The notes: generated by a model not told the origin, from the sequence alone. A DNA stretch of 64,000 nucleotides from Apophysomyces variabilis (GCA_002749535.1 MZZL01000376.1:434001-498000); one strand, 5' to 3'. Shown: positions 46,708 through 60,583, numbered from the stretch's first letter. Numbers and translations: made by a program.

Positions 46708-47382
46708 TGATTACGAACTACATTCTTTGAGTGTGAGTTATTCACAATCAGTAGGACTTCTGAAGGAGAACTCGGGTCAAGCGGCCACACCTGGATCCGA
46801 TGAGGCACCGTATGGACAGCACAATCAACTGGAGGTGCAAAGCCCTATTACAGTTAAGCGCCAGTGATGTTTTTACAGACTGGAAACTTGTATTAGATAG
46901 TAGTAGTACACACTGTAAAATAAATATTTTATTATGCAAACGAACAAATTGATAAGTATTAGATGTGTATCCATAAATGGATTGGATTTTACGTATTTCA
47001 TGAGCCTGGTTTTGGTAGTGAAAGTTGTATAGCATATACGTCTATTTCCGGCTATTTGCAGAAGTAGGTAAATTCTGCATTAATCAAACATCCACTATTT
47101 GGATATTTTTTCTGAATATTAGTAGAAGTTTATTTATCCAGACGCTCTATGTATACATTCAGTATCAGAACTTTAAGACTCATCTGTGACTCAAATAAAA
47201 GCGTGAAAACCCTTTCTCAGCTTCAGAGGAGCTGTTTTTCTTACCTGAGGCGAACATCCTAATAACTTCTGTCATAGCGACAGGTCTTGGTTGTCTCAAC
47301 CTTCATTCCATAAGAACTATTGTTGAAAATGTGGCAATAATACTTACTCTTCACAGAGCTTCTGAGAAGAAATCACACACCT

Positions 47383-47760
47383 TTAAAACCAGGACATAAA
47401 ATAAACCCTCAATAGCGATAGGATTGAACCCAACTTACCGAAAATTAGTTTCGCCGGAAACAAAATGTTTTTCGGCTGAGAAATTTCTGGGGTCGAATGG
47501 GGCCAATGTGATCTATCCGTAGACAGAATGTTGCTGGCGCATGCCAGACCTATGGCTACAGCTGCTTGAACATCTCTCTGTCTTGCGTGGCATGGCCGGA
47601 CTGCTACATCGGACAGCCAGGGTTTAGGCATTGTGAGGCACTGTTTACACTCGCAGTCTTCCACTGTCTGCTCTTTCTTCGCCGTGCTTTAGCTCGTTCA
47701 ACTCGTTCAAAGCAGTAGACGCATAACTGTGAACTTCTGTGTTCATTTGTCATGGATATG
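47383..47760 (-). pseudogene. Second Fanzor-like/TnpB-like C-terminal relic
   Basis: On the minus strand, spread over two frames, reads ISMTNEHRSSQLCVYCF, then ERAKARRKR, CKQCLTMPKPWL and CHARQRDVQAAVAIGLACAS followed by ILSTDRSHWP. This matches the end of TnpB/Fanzor proteins: the E-x-R-[TS]-S-x-x-C-x-x-C RuvC-II/zinc-finger start and the RD-x-x-A-A RuvC-III motif. One frameshift separates the two halves near 47665. A possible upstream part of the same relic is the minus-strand coding-like stretch at 48599-49032. It differs in sequence from the 36.6 kb copy, so it is another subfamily. Confidence 0.45.
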
Positions 47761-50750
47761 AGTACATATCGGCGATGACGTTTACGGAGCCATTTCCCCC
47801 CTCGTTTTAAATGGCCTTTCAGATGTAGACCGACTCCAGTTCCTGAGTGCCGATCGCCATAATCTGAAAAGCCTTTTGGGGCCCATCGGTCTGTGTGGTC
47901 GCCAAAGCCTTAATAAACTTGCGCTCCTAGGTGGCCACTTGATCATAGATGCGATCCGTATACAGTTTTTGTGTGCGTTTTACATGCTCTGCCCGATTCG
48001 AATGATAAAAAGCTCGCAATTCTCTTCGGCAGTGCCTTTTTACCTAATATGTGTGCATTAAATAGTTAGAGTAGAAGGAGGGCAAAGGATAATACCGCTT
48101 GGAAGTCTAAAACTTGCTTCATCGCTGTTGCCGAAGCCGATGAACTTTCTGATAGTTTCTTCTCTGCATCGGTAACCGCTGGGTTATTCTAGAAATGGAG
48201 TGAGTAAAATTTAGTGGCTATCCTTGTTGTACCTTTTTCCTTCTTTCTCTTTTCTTGCGAATATTTCTGCATAAGATCTTCTCATCCAGATAACCAGCCG
48301 TGATTCTCATCGGTTTAGGAAGCTTGGACATATCTTCAGGAATGGATATAGCTCTCTAAATATCATCAAATTTGTGATTATAAAGGTCAAAATGTATCGT
48401 AAGTCATTCATTCTTGCGAAACATTGTTCTTTGTCCGTGCATTGTTGTAATCGATAAAATATCCAATGATTTCCTATCGATGGCTGTCATTTTACGATTT
48501 CAACGAACCAAACCATATAAACGAAGCAAAGAGACAACACCTTTTAGACTCTTTGGCTCCGTTCTCCAAAACATCAACGGTATTGTACTTTCCATTGATT
48601 ATATGTTCAGGATGACTGGCATGCTTTTTTGTGTATATTTTAGCCCGTATGACCTCTGTCCCGAATCACCTTGTTTCTCTGAGTAAGCTCCATGAGCTCC
48701 AGTCGCTAACTGAATAACAAATGGTGCCCGTTTTATGCGCAGCGTCATTGACTTTGCTGTGATTGCAAGTTCTCGCCGGGTGTCGCATTGTTTCAAATCC
48801 TCTGCAGTGCGTTAAAACAGATCGCCTGCTCTCTGACGCCGTACTCCTTTATCGCTGCATTTACCGGCCAATGGTGAGTGGTCGGCCTCTGTCTTTGAGC
48901 AGGATTACCCTTCAGGTGTAAGTAAAAGTACATCCAAGCATCCTTTTCATTTACTAACCATGAATTATATTTTGCGCTATTCGGATCAAGTTCGTGTAAA
49001 TAACATGTACGTCTCGTATAGCTCAATAGCAATGACGCATATTATCTTATCTTTAATGCGAACTTGGTCTTGCCTTAGACACAAAATTTATTCTGTAGTA
49101 GCGCATATACTATTCAATAAACAGTATGTTTCTAAATGGCAAAGCGATGTATCAGAACACAGTCAGCGATATAATTAACTACAGCATGTCCTACATATAC
49201 ATCCGTTTTATATAGGCCTACAGGACCTGTGTACTGCAGCATTTTCTAGTAACTGCTACTTGCAATATGATCCATTCTCTGATCGTACATCTGCTGCCGT
49301 AATGCGTCTTGCTGCTGGGACGTCCAGGAACGGGATCAGCGAAATTACATGTGTTTCCGTCTGCATAGAACTGCTTCATTTTGAACACCGATTGCATGTC
49401 TTCTCTAAATCAAGGTCTATCGTCGAGGTCAAAGAAAGAGGACACTGTTATATCACAGCCATCATATTTTGTGAATCATGCATCTATCACTGAAAAAGAG
49501 CGTTTACTTACCACGATCCCGAAGAAGATTGAGTAATTATATAATAGCAAACAATTAGATGAAGTAAAGATATCCAAGAATCTGAAAATATTCTATCCGC
49601 CTCCTTTCTTCTTCGTATACTACACGTTTCTGATCTAGTAAAAAGGATTATCCTAAAATATATTACTTGGACCCTGTACTTCGTATACTAGCAGGTACTG
49701 AGGTAAGCTATAATCATCCGTGTTTCATAGTGTGGACGATAACCAATCCCGGCATTTGGATATCGGTGTGAATGACACACTAAAGGTTAGTATGCTTTTG
49801 TCTGCTGCGAAAAACATAGTTCTTCTGATATTGTCTGAATCTCAATACCAATTTCCAATTCTCGGAAAGAACTAGCGGACCAAGCATCGTATATTGTTAT
49901 GCAACTAATGTTTCACAACCAATACTTTGCTGGAAGGATGCCATGTTGAAAGCAAGAGATTAAACAAACTTTTTCCGATGACTAAGCCGGTCGTTCTCAT
50001 GGCGCAGGCGTTTGATGTAGCAGTGCATCTTTTAATGAACGCATAATTCGATCGGGAACCGTGTGTTTCTCGACATTTTGTTCCTGTTGCACTGTAAAAC
50101 ATTGCCTATGGTGACTGAAATGACAGGTGAGATAATATGAAAACTTTTGTTGTTTCGCAATGATTATCTCTATCCCAATCAAAAGCAAGAGAAGGGACCA
50201 TTAACCTTAGCACAAAGGCTCGTAACGTTCTAGAACGGATAAAAATTTCTTTTATCTGCCAATAAAGCTTCATCTCTATCGATCATGTTTGCAAGAGAAC
50301 ATGACCAATACGCGCCAGTGGTGACACAGATGTGGCTTTTGATCACCCGATTACTGTTCCATTTTCCCCAATGTTTTCTCACCTTTTGATCTTTTTAACT
50401 TTTTGCACGACACTTTAAATTGGGAAGTTTTCGCCATAATAGCCATATGACGACTGGGGAAGTCAAAGTCAATAATAGTCACGGGCTACACGATCGCGAC
50501 TTTCATGCGTTTATGCAGCACTTTTGCGTCAGATGACTCCGTGTTTTAATAATTCTTGTCCCTCGGTGCTGTTACCTATGTGGTGGTTCAAGAACCCTTT
50601 ATTGGGATCTCCACAAGTATTCGCCTTAAAATCGTCTTAAGAAATTCATATGTAAATGAAAAACGAAATTCGCTATATATACCTCGCGATTTCGTTCGCT
50701 ACGGTTTTCCATCATCAGCAACCTATCAAGCTATTCTTTCTTCGATCAAT
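47761..50750. other. 3 kb gene-poor region upstream of the ML-domain gene
   Basis: Decayed coding-like segments at 48599-48796 and 48793-49032 (-), and 49260-49493 (+), none intact. The last about 500 bp serve as the presumed promoter of the ML-domain gene, with no clear motif assigned. Confidence 0.45.
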
Positions 50751-51476
50751 ATGAAGTTCTTCGCCTCTGCCTTCGCTATTGCCACCCTCTCTGCCCTTGC
50801 CAATGCTGCTACCCTCCCAGAGATCAAGGCTACCAACAGCGTCACCTCTTGCGGGTCTTCTAGCGATCTTTTGACGTAAGTAAAAAGAAAAAAGAAAAGA
50901 GAGAAATCTCCGATCTGCCCTGCAATTGCATCTTTTCTTTTCGACTCTAACACAACAGAACACGTAAAAATTAGCATCGACTCCATTCAGTACAGCCCCA
51001 ACCCTCCTGTCCCTGGTCAGGAATTCACCGTTGACTTCAAAGGAAGCCTGAGCGGCCCCATCCCCGATGGTACTACCGCTGCTCTTACCATCGCCCTTGG
51101 TGGTGTTGATCTTATTAACCAGACGCTTGACTTCTGCTCCAAGCTCGCTCCTCAGCTTGGTCAAACCTGCCCCGTCGCTGCTGGCCCAGTTAACCTGCAC
51201 AAGAGCCTTCAATTCCCTAGCGGTCTCCGTAAGTGAAATTCCTTCATCGTTCCATAGGTTTGCTAAAGAGAAAACATCGCATGTCATTTTATCTCGCAAC
51301 CTTTCTGTCTATTCAACCTTTTTAGCTAGTGTAAGTATTATTTGATGCATTTACTATTCTTTTCGATACTTACGTGACAAACAATCTATTTTAAGGGCGA
51401 GTACACTTTCAAGGCCGTGGTTACTACTCCTTCCAAGCAGCAAGTTTTCTGCATTCAGGGAGACTTCAACCTCTAA
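50751..51476 (+). CDS. Secreted ML-domain (NPC2/PG-PI transfer-like) lipid-binding protein
   Basis: An MD-2-related lipid-recognition (ML) protein, the family of NPC2 and fungal phosphatidylglycerol/phosphatidylinositol transfer proteins; it binds lipids in a beta-sandwich. Exons 50751-50875, 50975-51228, 51326-51330 and 51396-51476 give 154 aa, the usual length. There is a signal peptide (MKFFASAFAIATLSALANA), a Cys after TNSVTSCG, the typical IDSIQYSPNPPVPGQEFTVD start of the first strands, FCSKLAPQLGQTCPV, and the end SGEYTFKAVVTTPSKQQVFC. Five Cys fit the family disulfides. The third exon is only 5 nt (CTAGT): without it the conserved C-terminus is lost. Codon use is strongly C-rich at third positions, unlike the surrounding repeats, suggesting high expression. 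AATAAA follows near 51552. Confidence 0.92.
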
Positions 51477-52844
51477 ACAGATGTAATAAGCCAGGTTGCT
51501 TAACTGTTACACAATGTACAACCTATATGATGTATACGAGTAATGCTCTGTCAATAAAGTGGAACGTACCTCTTTTTTTTGACCCAGATAACCTTAACCT
51601 GCTCCTTTTTACACAAATCTTCAAATCTTAGTTTGTGGTATTCACCGTGTAATTCAAAAAAAAAAAAGTTTGTACTATGCTATTAATTGTGCGTTCAATG
51701 AACGAATTGCCCACGCACCTGGTTATGGCTGATCGGAAGACTCGGAAAAGAGATTGACTCGTGCAAATGCGGGGTAAAGTACGCCCTGGCAAAAGAAGGT
51801 CGAGGTTACTTGGAATATGAAACTCCCAGGTTCGTGTTGAACAAGGTTTTGAGATATTATTGGAATGCGTCCAAGCTTCGTTCTATATTTGATTTAAATG
51901 TGGAGGTGGCATGGTTACATTTGATCATTTTAACGTAATCAGTAGTCGTACGCACAGATTGTGGTACACTTATTGCATATTTACCAATGACACAAACGGC
52001 GAGATGTAACAGTTGAACTTGATGCACAAAAACTATGTGCGCGACAATGCAAATATTGCTCTCCAGTAAAAGCATAGGATGTAAACATGAGGTGACATTT
52101 CTTACATCTTCTATGAGAGTCCCTTTTTTTTTTTGCATAATCCTCATGCAAGCATATATAAAATCCAGTAATGATCCCTTTGTTTTCTTCATTAGAAGAA
52201 GTTCCCATGGCAGTCCCAAAAGTGGAGAGAACGATTCACTGTCAGGAATCTGTATTACACGGTATGATATGCTCAACAACAGTCTTCTCGCTGTTGCCGA
52301 CATCAGTTTCCGAGGCAGGTTTACGTAGAAAACGGCAAAAATGAAATAGCAAAAAAGGGAATACCTTCCGACGGCAACCGTACGTGCTAGTTTATTTTGC
52401 TTCGTTATTTCCGAAATCGCCTGGAAAACTAATTCCCACTGGAGCACCAAGAGTCCATTTTTGCTCTTTCGGAAAGTCTGTGCTTCTCGCATATCTCCCT
52501 GCTGTTTTGCTGAGGACCAATTTATTTTCTTATTTCTTACATTGATGCCAGAGTTTAAGTAGATTGTGGCAGATTCATGTAAAAAGAATCATCATGGTGT
52601 CAATAAAGCACAATAAAGTATATTAGGAGTAGTACCATTTATGACATAGGGATGTGTAAATTGACTCCATGTAATACAGTATCTCCCAAAAAATAATTTC
52701 GCAAACTACGAAAATCGAAGTCGGCAGTCCAGTGGAATTAAATGTTGCAACAAATGAAAAAAAAAAATTCAATGCCGTCCTTTTTCTGCTTAGCTACCGC
52801 TTTACCTCATTTTAAAAGTGCATCCACATCCTTGAGCTCTCCCC

Positions 52845-52982
52845 ATGCCCACTATTAAACAGTCAAAAGCAGAACTCGCTGCTGCCAAGGCTGAAATTAG
52901 TAGGCTCAAACAACACAACGCTTCACTTCTTGAGATGATTGGCTCTAGTTTTCCTATGGAAACATATCGGGGAAGGGCGTGA
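52845..52982 (+). other. Small coiled-coil ORF, 45 aa (probable element fragment)
   Basis: ATG to stop, with an Ala/Glu/Lys heptad-like start (KQSKAELAAAKAEISRLKQH). Such coiled-coil N-termini occur in gag-like proteins of retroelements. Truncated by a stop after MIGSSFPMETYRGRA; no downstream partner was recognised. Confidence 0.3.
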
Positions 52983-53948
52983 CTATCAAAAAAGCCTTTT
53001 TGCAAGGAAGAAGCGGGCGACAGCAGGCCGGACAGGGGCCCTGATGCGATGGATACGTTTTGCGGAGATATCGATATGTATTAGGCATGTGGATTGAATG
53101 GACGGTTTGTATTAGAGGAAATAGATTCAACAGACTTGGCGTCTATCCCCCACCCCTCAATTTTTATCACATTGATCTAGCCCGGGCGGACACAGTTATT
53201 ATTTTTGCGCTCATTTCAACGAATGAATAAACCGAAGAAACTAGATAGTGCTAGGTTGAAAGTCGATGTCATTCACTTAGCTCGAAAAAAAAAGTAATCC
53301 ACAAACCTCTATAAGACGCATCCAGAGTCTGTAAGTTAGAATAATGACATATCTAATACCTTAACAATCTACCCCATAAGCAAATCGACTTCTTAACATC
53401 AGAACTTGAGATGCATTGCGAGTTGTCAAGATGTCCTACTTGCAAAAAGATCAATAAAGGGTACTTTGTGTATTCTGCACTTTTACTGCTGTGAATACGA
53501 TCCAGTTAGGGATTTGAATTATTATTCCGGTTATCTAGCAGAAAACCGCTAATGGAAATCATGTCAGTCACTTGTTTATTTTCCTTCACATGTCATTTTC
53601 GTTCTTTTCCCGTCATTTTCTGTAAGCATGACATAATTTTGAATCAAGATAGACATTGAGGTATTATTGATGGGAACAGTGGACCGAGTTACAAACTGTA
53701 TCTACACGTGTAATATTTATGTAACATTCCATGCAAATCCGTTGTACAATGAAAAGGAAATAACATAAACTATGTAAACTTTGTTCGAATGCACCCGAAG
53801 ATGCTGCAACTTTTACGTACTTTATTCGAAGACATACCAAGATAATATTTTACCGGGTGTGATGCAGACGAACTTTCAAACCATATGAGATAAGAAGGCT
53901 GCAGAAGACTTTAGCAGACAATAGGTATTCTATAAAAATTAAGAGAAC

Positions 53949-54083
53949 ATGATAACCCCAACTGCACGACGTCGAACAAGAGCCAGCCAAACCGAGACTA
54001 TGGTTGTACCACCCAGGTCTCGCAGACGAATCAGCCAACGAGAAGAGGAGAGACCAGAATCGTCCCGAGCTCCTTCAAGGTGA
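53949..54083 (+). other. Small arginine-rich ORF, 44 aa (probable element fragment)
   Basis: ATG to stop; very Arg/Ser-rich (TARRRTRASQTETMVVPPRS, RRRISQREEERPESS). It resembles basic low-complexity ends of retroelement ORF1 or gag proteins, but no diagnostic motif is present. Confidence 0.25.
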
Positions 54084-54786
54084 TCTGAAAGGCAGCAAGC
54101 AAAAAGGCAGAAAAGGATCCACGAGTCAAGTGGATAGGGCTTTTACGCCCGGTATTTAGTAAGTGTCATTGAATACTATTGTTATTTTTCTTCTATTACT
54201 CATCAACTGAAATTTATGTATGCATCTGGCATTCGCTTGACGGGGAGACGGGTATGGCGTCGTCAGTTTTATGACAGGTATGTAAAAGTGGTCAATTCGA
54301 ACTCTTATAACACGATAATTAATGTAATTTGTTAGCGTCAAGCCCAGTTTCCAAAATGCGGCAAGTGAATTGCTAGATGCGACTTTAATTTTTGGGAAAT
54401 AAAGTACAACGCTCACCTAATTCGGATATATATGACTCATGCAAAAAATGGGTATGACGACTAAAACATTCGAAGACGTGAATTCTGGCAGATCTGACTT
54501 GCTCGAACGGTTCATTTGCTTTCTTTTTTCTTCGTGGATATCGTAGTAAAAATAGTGTAAAAAAGAAGACCCGGTAGAAACGGGCTAGAAGTCTGCAAAG
54601 TGGGTTTAGGTTGTATGGGATAAGGAATGAACGAAAGAAATACTTGAATAAAATAACCATTCATGATTCCGTATATTCATTGCAATATAAGTGATTTCTA
54701 CGATAATCGTGACAATAGGATCGGCCTTAAAGATCTTAAACACGCAGTGAAGATAGGGTGTGTAGCTTTCTTATGACTTCGTATCC

Positions 54787-55706
54787 TTGTTCAACAACAT
54801 TTGTAGATGTACTCTGTGGGACACAGCTGATATATATGGTTCTGGCGATAACGAGCGTTTTGGGCAGGTGCTCAAACAGCACCACGATAAAGTCTTTGCC
54901 TGTATCAAGTTTGGGAATGTTCGTGTAAAAGTGGAGAGACAGTTGGTATCTGTGGAATGTTGGATTTATTTGCGGAAACAGTTCGAGCAAAGTATTAAGA
55001 ACATCGGTGTATCCTGAATTGATCTCTATTACCAACACCGAGTGTACAGAGAAGCTCAAGTAGACACTTATTGATTCAGCTCGATAAATTGTCAGTTTAT
55101 GGTCTTTAGACCCATTGAGCAAACTATGAAGGCGATGGCTGAACTAGTCAAAGAAAGCTGCGTACGATACCTTGGTCTTTTCGAACGTTCAGCTGAAACA
55201 TTACGACGCGCTTGTAAGATTCATTCTATTGCTGCTGTTCAAATGGAGTATACTCTATGGTCCCTGAATATCAAAAACAATGGACACAGCACGAGAATTA
55301 GGTGTCAGTATCCTATGCTAGTGAGTCGGAACAAAATCAAGTAGCCAATTCTGCAAATTGGATGGTGACCAGCAGTATTTGTGTAGCGCACTATTAGGTC
55401 GCGTAATACTTACAGGAGCGATAAAATCCATTGACCATTCGTCCGAAGACAATTATCGCCGTTACACTCCTGGATATTATCCAGAAAACTTCACCAAAAA
55501 TTTGAGAAATCGTGTATAAAATTGGAAAGCTGGAATCCAAGAAGGGTGTAACACCAAGCCAGTTTGTGTCAGCATGGATTCTCGCACAAGGACCAGAGTT
55601 TATCGTTATAGCGGGTACAAAGAAGGTCGAATACCTCGAACAAAACTTTGCAGCAGGAGATGCCAAATTGACTCCTGAAGAGATTTTTAAATGGGAAAAA
55701 CAGTAG
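54787..55706 (+). pseudogene. Aldo/keto reductase pseudogene
   Basis: Decayed copy of an aldo/keto reductase (NADPH-dependent carbonyl reductase, YakC/pyridoxal-reductase-like). Legible pieces in order: LWDTADIYGSGDNERFGQVL (catalytic Asp and Tyr), LKQHHDKVFACIKFGN, IDLYYQHRV just after an in-frame TGA near 55014, [20 protein letters not shown] and [42 protein letters not shown] in a shifted frame near 55300, then after a degraded gap VTPSQFVSAWILAQGPEFIV and IAGTKKVEYLEQNFAAGDAK. The N-terminal strand and the SPLGRG region are lost. Several stops and at least two frameshifts make a functional product impossible. It sits next to the repeat-rich region, so it may be a transduced or retroposed copy. 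Confidence 0.75.
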
Positions 55707-56279
55707 ATGAAGCTAATACCCCAGGCGACCGCTATCATCCTGCACACATGGCTGCAGTTGCAATAACCAAGTTTTCGATCCATGTAGGACCATCTTTAGT
55801 CTATTGTAGCTCAATGTAATGTTCGTATTGAAACTCTCCCATTTTTGTGAATAGATTGTCATAGTGATAATTGGGGATGTAAACATACTGTATCGGCAAC
55901 AGCGTATCATACGTGATGTCTCAAGTCTTGTTAATGTGATTCTACTAGGTTACAGAGTAAGGATGATCGCTCTACTGCAGTACGCCTGGTCAATCATGCC
56001 GAAAACATTTTTCCTTGGATTTCTCAATCGAATTGGAAGCGATTTTAATGACAGACTGTCTGTAGATATCATTCGCATGAGAAAATAGATTCGAAAACTT
56101 TACACTACACTGCGTTGTTTTATGTTGTGCCATTATCGACGCTGTGCTGTAATTCTTGAGCCGATGATGCTTGATTGTCAAACAACATGCTCCTCAATTG
56201 CTCAACTGCATGGGGTGATTTGAAGTCGATGCTAATGATACCGCATTAATAATTTGATATCAATCTCAACTTATATAAT
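55707..56279. other. Intergenic, no gene seen
   Basis: About 570 bp between the reductase relic and the ORP gene 3' end; short ORFs only. Confidence 0.5.
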
Positions 56280-57706
56280 TTACCTCTTAATCCCTTTGAA
56301 TTCGTACTGATCTTTATCGATCATGTCGAAATAATGAGGTGTCCAGTGAATCTTCTTTTCATCTCGATATTTTGCATCTTCCCGCTGCTTGTCTTCTATT
56401 GCGATTTTTTCATCCGTTGCAGTATCGAGATCATTTTGAGATAGCGCTTTGGTGACCTTAGCCCACATTCTACAGGACGATTAGCAAACCGCTGAAGGAC
56501 GTACATTACGCAGCAGTTCATTACCTTCTTGATTCATTCAATTTTTGGTTACTCTCAGGTTCTACTTGTTTTGGTATGACGACAGCTGTCTTTACATCAA
56601 ACAGCGGTGATTTACCCGATGCCTTTAAACAATAACATAAATTTCCATGATCCAACAGCCTTTCCTAACCTTCGGCATTTTCAAAAATATTTCACCTGAC
56701 CATTGACCTGAAATCTCAAAGAGCACTTCTCCTGTAGACTCTTTTTTGACTCTTCCTGACAAGGAATTGTACTGTCCGGAAAAGATACCCTATCCGTAGA
56801 AAACTCAGCGGGAAGAATCCAAGGAACAGACATTTCTGCGGAGTTTACCTTTGTCTTGAAGTCCAGTTCACAGACAAGATCGCTTGTGCGGCACCTTACA
56901 AAGCAGCTATCACCGAGTTCCAAAACCATTTTGCCAACTATTCCCGGGAAAACCAAATAATTACATACTTAAAAGATCACAATGCGTTTTCTTACACAGT
57001 ATCCCACGGGCATACATATTTGGCATAGTGAAGTCATATCGCTCATTGTGTAGTTCAGTAAATGTGATATAGGAATCCCCTTCCATCAAACTAGCGACGC
57101 TATTGCCAAGAAATCGAGATTTGGGGCGAATGTTGCCTTGAATGTAAACCTTGTTCTCAGGACTACCATAATAGTAGGTGGAAATAGGTGGATGATGCGA
57201 CACTTGCTCTGCAACGTAAAATGCACTCGTCCCATCTTCGTATTTCCATTGACATCGGAAGATTTCGCCAAGAACAGGGTTGTACGGCTTTTTCACACCC
57301 TACGAAGGAGGATTACTCCTCGTATCACATGAAATCTGTGGTTCTTCTAGCTACTACTCTACCTTTGGCTTAATGTGCCATCCAGAAAGAAAGTATCTAA
57401 CGACGCCTAAGAATCTTTGTAGTGGGTCAGTTTCCTTGCCAGCCCTAGCGTCAAAAACAAAAGGTCAAACATGGTTAATGGTGTTGATAGGTGCACTTAC
57501 TGCACGAGTAAGTGAGAATGGCTCATGAAATCTGTAATTCTCTCCAGCATGCTACGAGGTTCCAGCACAAAGGTAGGAAAAGTAACACGATGGAGATCCA
57601 TGTTCTTGCTTAATTGACTGATGATTCCCATAAGAATACTGCGTGAACTTTCTTCCAAGACTTCTGTACAGTCCGGGTCACCGTCATTGTTCTCCTTGGA
57701 ACGCAT
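56280..57706 (-). CDS. Oxysterol-binding-protein homologue, Osh6/Osh7 (ORP5/8-type lipid exchange domain)
   Basis: A lipid-transfer protein of the OSBP-related family. Exons (minus) 57706-57501, 57444-57363, 57299-56996, 56937-56849, 56789-56670, 56622-56525 and 56469-56280 give 362 aa: a lone ORD domain without PH or ankyrin repeats. Motifs are the lid/entrance VTFPTFVLEPRSMLERITDF (FILEPRS-type, as in the Osh6/7 and ORP5/8 phosphatidylserine/PI4P exchangers), KPYNPVLGEIFRCQW, the family signature EQVSHHPPIS (PI4P-binding His pair), NMYARGILFGKMVLELGD, TGEVLFEISGQWSGEIFLK and the C-terminal TPHYFDMIDKDQYEFKGIKR. The start at 57706 is the first ATG after an acceptor (ctatag) at 57716-57711, so an upstream exon or 5' UTR intron probably exists. 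The Osh6/7 assignment is moderate; the ORP assignment is firm. Confidence 0.92.
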
Positions 57707-59083
57707 TAAACTATAGAGCAAGAGGAAAAATAAGTCTAGTGGAGAAGGAAAAAAAAGGAAAAGGAGTAAAGAAAAAAGGTTTGCCGTGTTGATAAAAGAG
57801 GCTAAAAGAATTTCGGGACGTATGGGTGTCCGGAAGACACTGTCGGGTTATGCGAAAGTTGCCAAGTTCGCACCCCGGCTGACCGGAAATGGGCACATTA
57901 CCCCCTTCTCTCTCTGTCGCGAAAGCGCACCATCTGCAAGAAAACAAGCAAAACCTCCAATAAGGTAGTTTTTCTTTTACAGGAGCAAATAATGGCTTGC
58001 ATGAATTGGTGTCGGAAGGTAGCAATGGTACGCAACAGTGTCAATAGCATACCTCGGGCACTAACGTAGTGGCCGCCTGGTTACACAACCTCTTTGATGA
58101 AGTTGTATAGTTTTGGTTTAACGAAGTGATGTCTCGAAAACATTATTGCCAGGACAAACAAACCTGGTTTCCTATGTTACGATACGATCTTAAAAGCGAA
58201 GTGTACTGTTTTTAAGATTATATGCGCCGCTCAAAATGTGGTTTTTTTTGCGTCAAAAGGCCACAATGTAGCATAACATCGTACTTACGTAATCAACGCC
58301 TTAGACTTGCATCCTTAACGCAAAGAAGCATCTCAAACGTCACAAATAATCGTTGGCAAGTATCCTTCGTTAAAAATGGTGATAGCGAGCTTACCGATGC
58401 GAGCACTTACAAGATACCTTCAAACGTAGAAGGGCTATGTGCCTTAGAAGATTTATCTTGATTGTAGAAGTGACATAGACTATCTCTATTTGCCTAAAGC
58501 CATCCACTTCATATTTTGGAATACGCCAGTAGATGTCTGCTTTTGTCTTCAATGTACACACATTAGACAAAGATATCCAACGACCATCTCCATATTTTCG
58601 GGCTCATGTTACCTTGCAAAAACCAGTAATTATAGATTACTTATACTCAGTAGCAGCAATGGCATATAGAAGGACTTTTAATTTTGAATTAAACACGAAA
58701 CAAGCAAATAGATTATATCGCTTCGACTGGCTTTGACTAGGCTTTTGTTGAATTATATGTAGCTTAGTGCGGTTGAGCTGTTCCGACTATGGTCGGTCTA
58801 ACTCCGGGAAAATCGTGTATGAAAAATTCAAATACAGCTTTCCCAGCCATCTGACCCGGGCCATACATTTCCATGTTGCAGTGTCATGATGAGTTCTTTC
58901 TTTCTTCGACAAGGTACGACAGATGACCCTATGAAACGATGTAGTGTACTGATTGTTTTCCTCGTCTTTGTTATCAACTTCGACAACTTCAACTTCTGCT
59001 TTGTTCCTATCGGATGGATGGATTTTATCGGATGGATTCAATATCTTCTCCTTTTCACTGTGAACGTATCTTAATAGGCCAAA
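57707..59083. other. Shared upstream region of ORP (-) and RPS5 (+)
   Basis: About 1.4 kb between divergent genes. The RPS5 ATG is preceded by an acceptor-like cttaatag at 59070-59077, so a 5' UTR intron is likely, possibly starting at the GTACGA near 58912. ORFs at 58222-58461 and 58533-58736 (+) are unassigned. Confidence 0.45.

Positions 59084-60583
<1,500 letters not shown>

Larger units (their letters stand above)
40331..47382. other. 7 kb gene-poor region of decayed repeats
   Basis: No intact gene. ORFs of 60-116 codons lie on both strands without recognised motifs. Several look like old coding DNA: 40753-40463 (-), 42683-42961 (+), 43967-44299 (+), 43733-43506 (-, with CSHCG and CDAC pairs like a zinc-finger end), 44991-44664 (-) and 45299-45538 (+). 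A GC-rich dyad lies at 41387-41400. The composition is AT-rich with local GC islands, typical of decayed mobile DNA. Confidence 0.5.
51477..54786. other. 3.3 kb repeat-like region with small relic ORFs
   Basis: No intact gene. A 211-codon ATG ORF on the minus strand (52492-51857) has a protein-like start (FRKSKNGLLVLQWELVFQAI) but then becomes hydrophobic, Cys-rich and featureless after a possible donor (GTATTC); it may be a first exon of an old element gene. Two short ORFs are listed separately. The rest is AT-rich. Confidence 0.45.

Noticed and set aside
51857..52492. 211-codon minus-strand ORF as an intact gene
   Set aside because: Only the first about 40 residues look protein-like; the remainder is hydrophobic and Cys-rich without motif, more consistent with a relic read through an intron.
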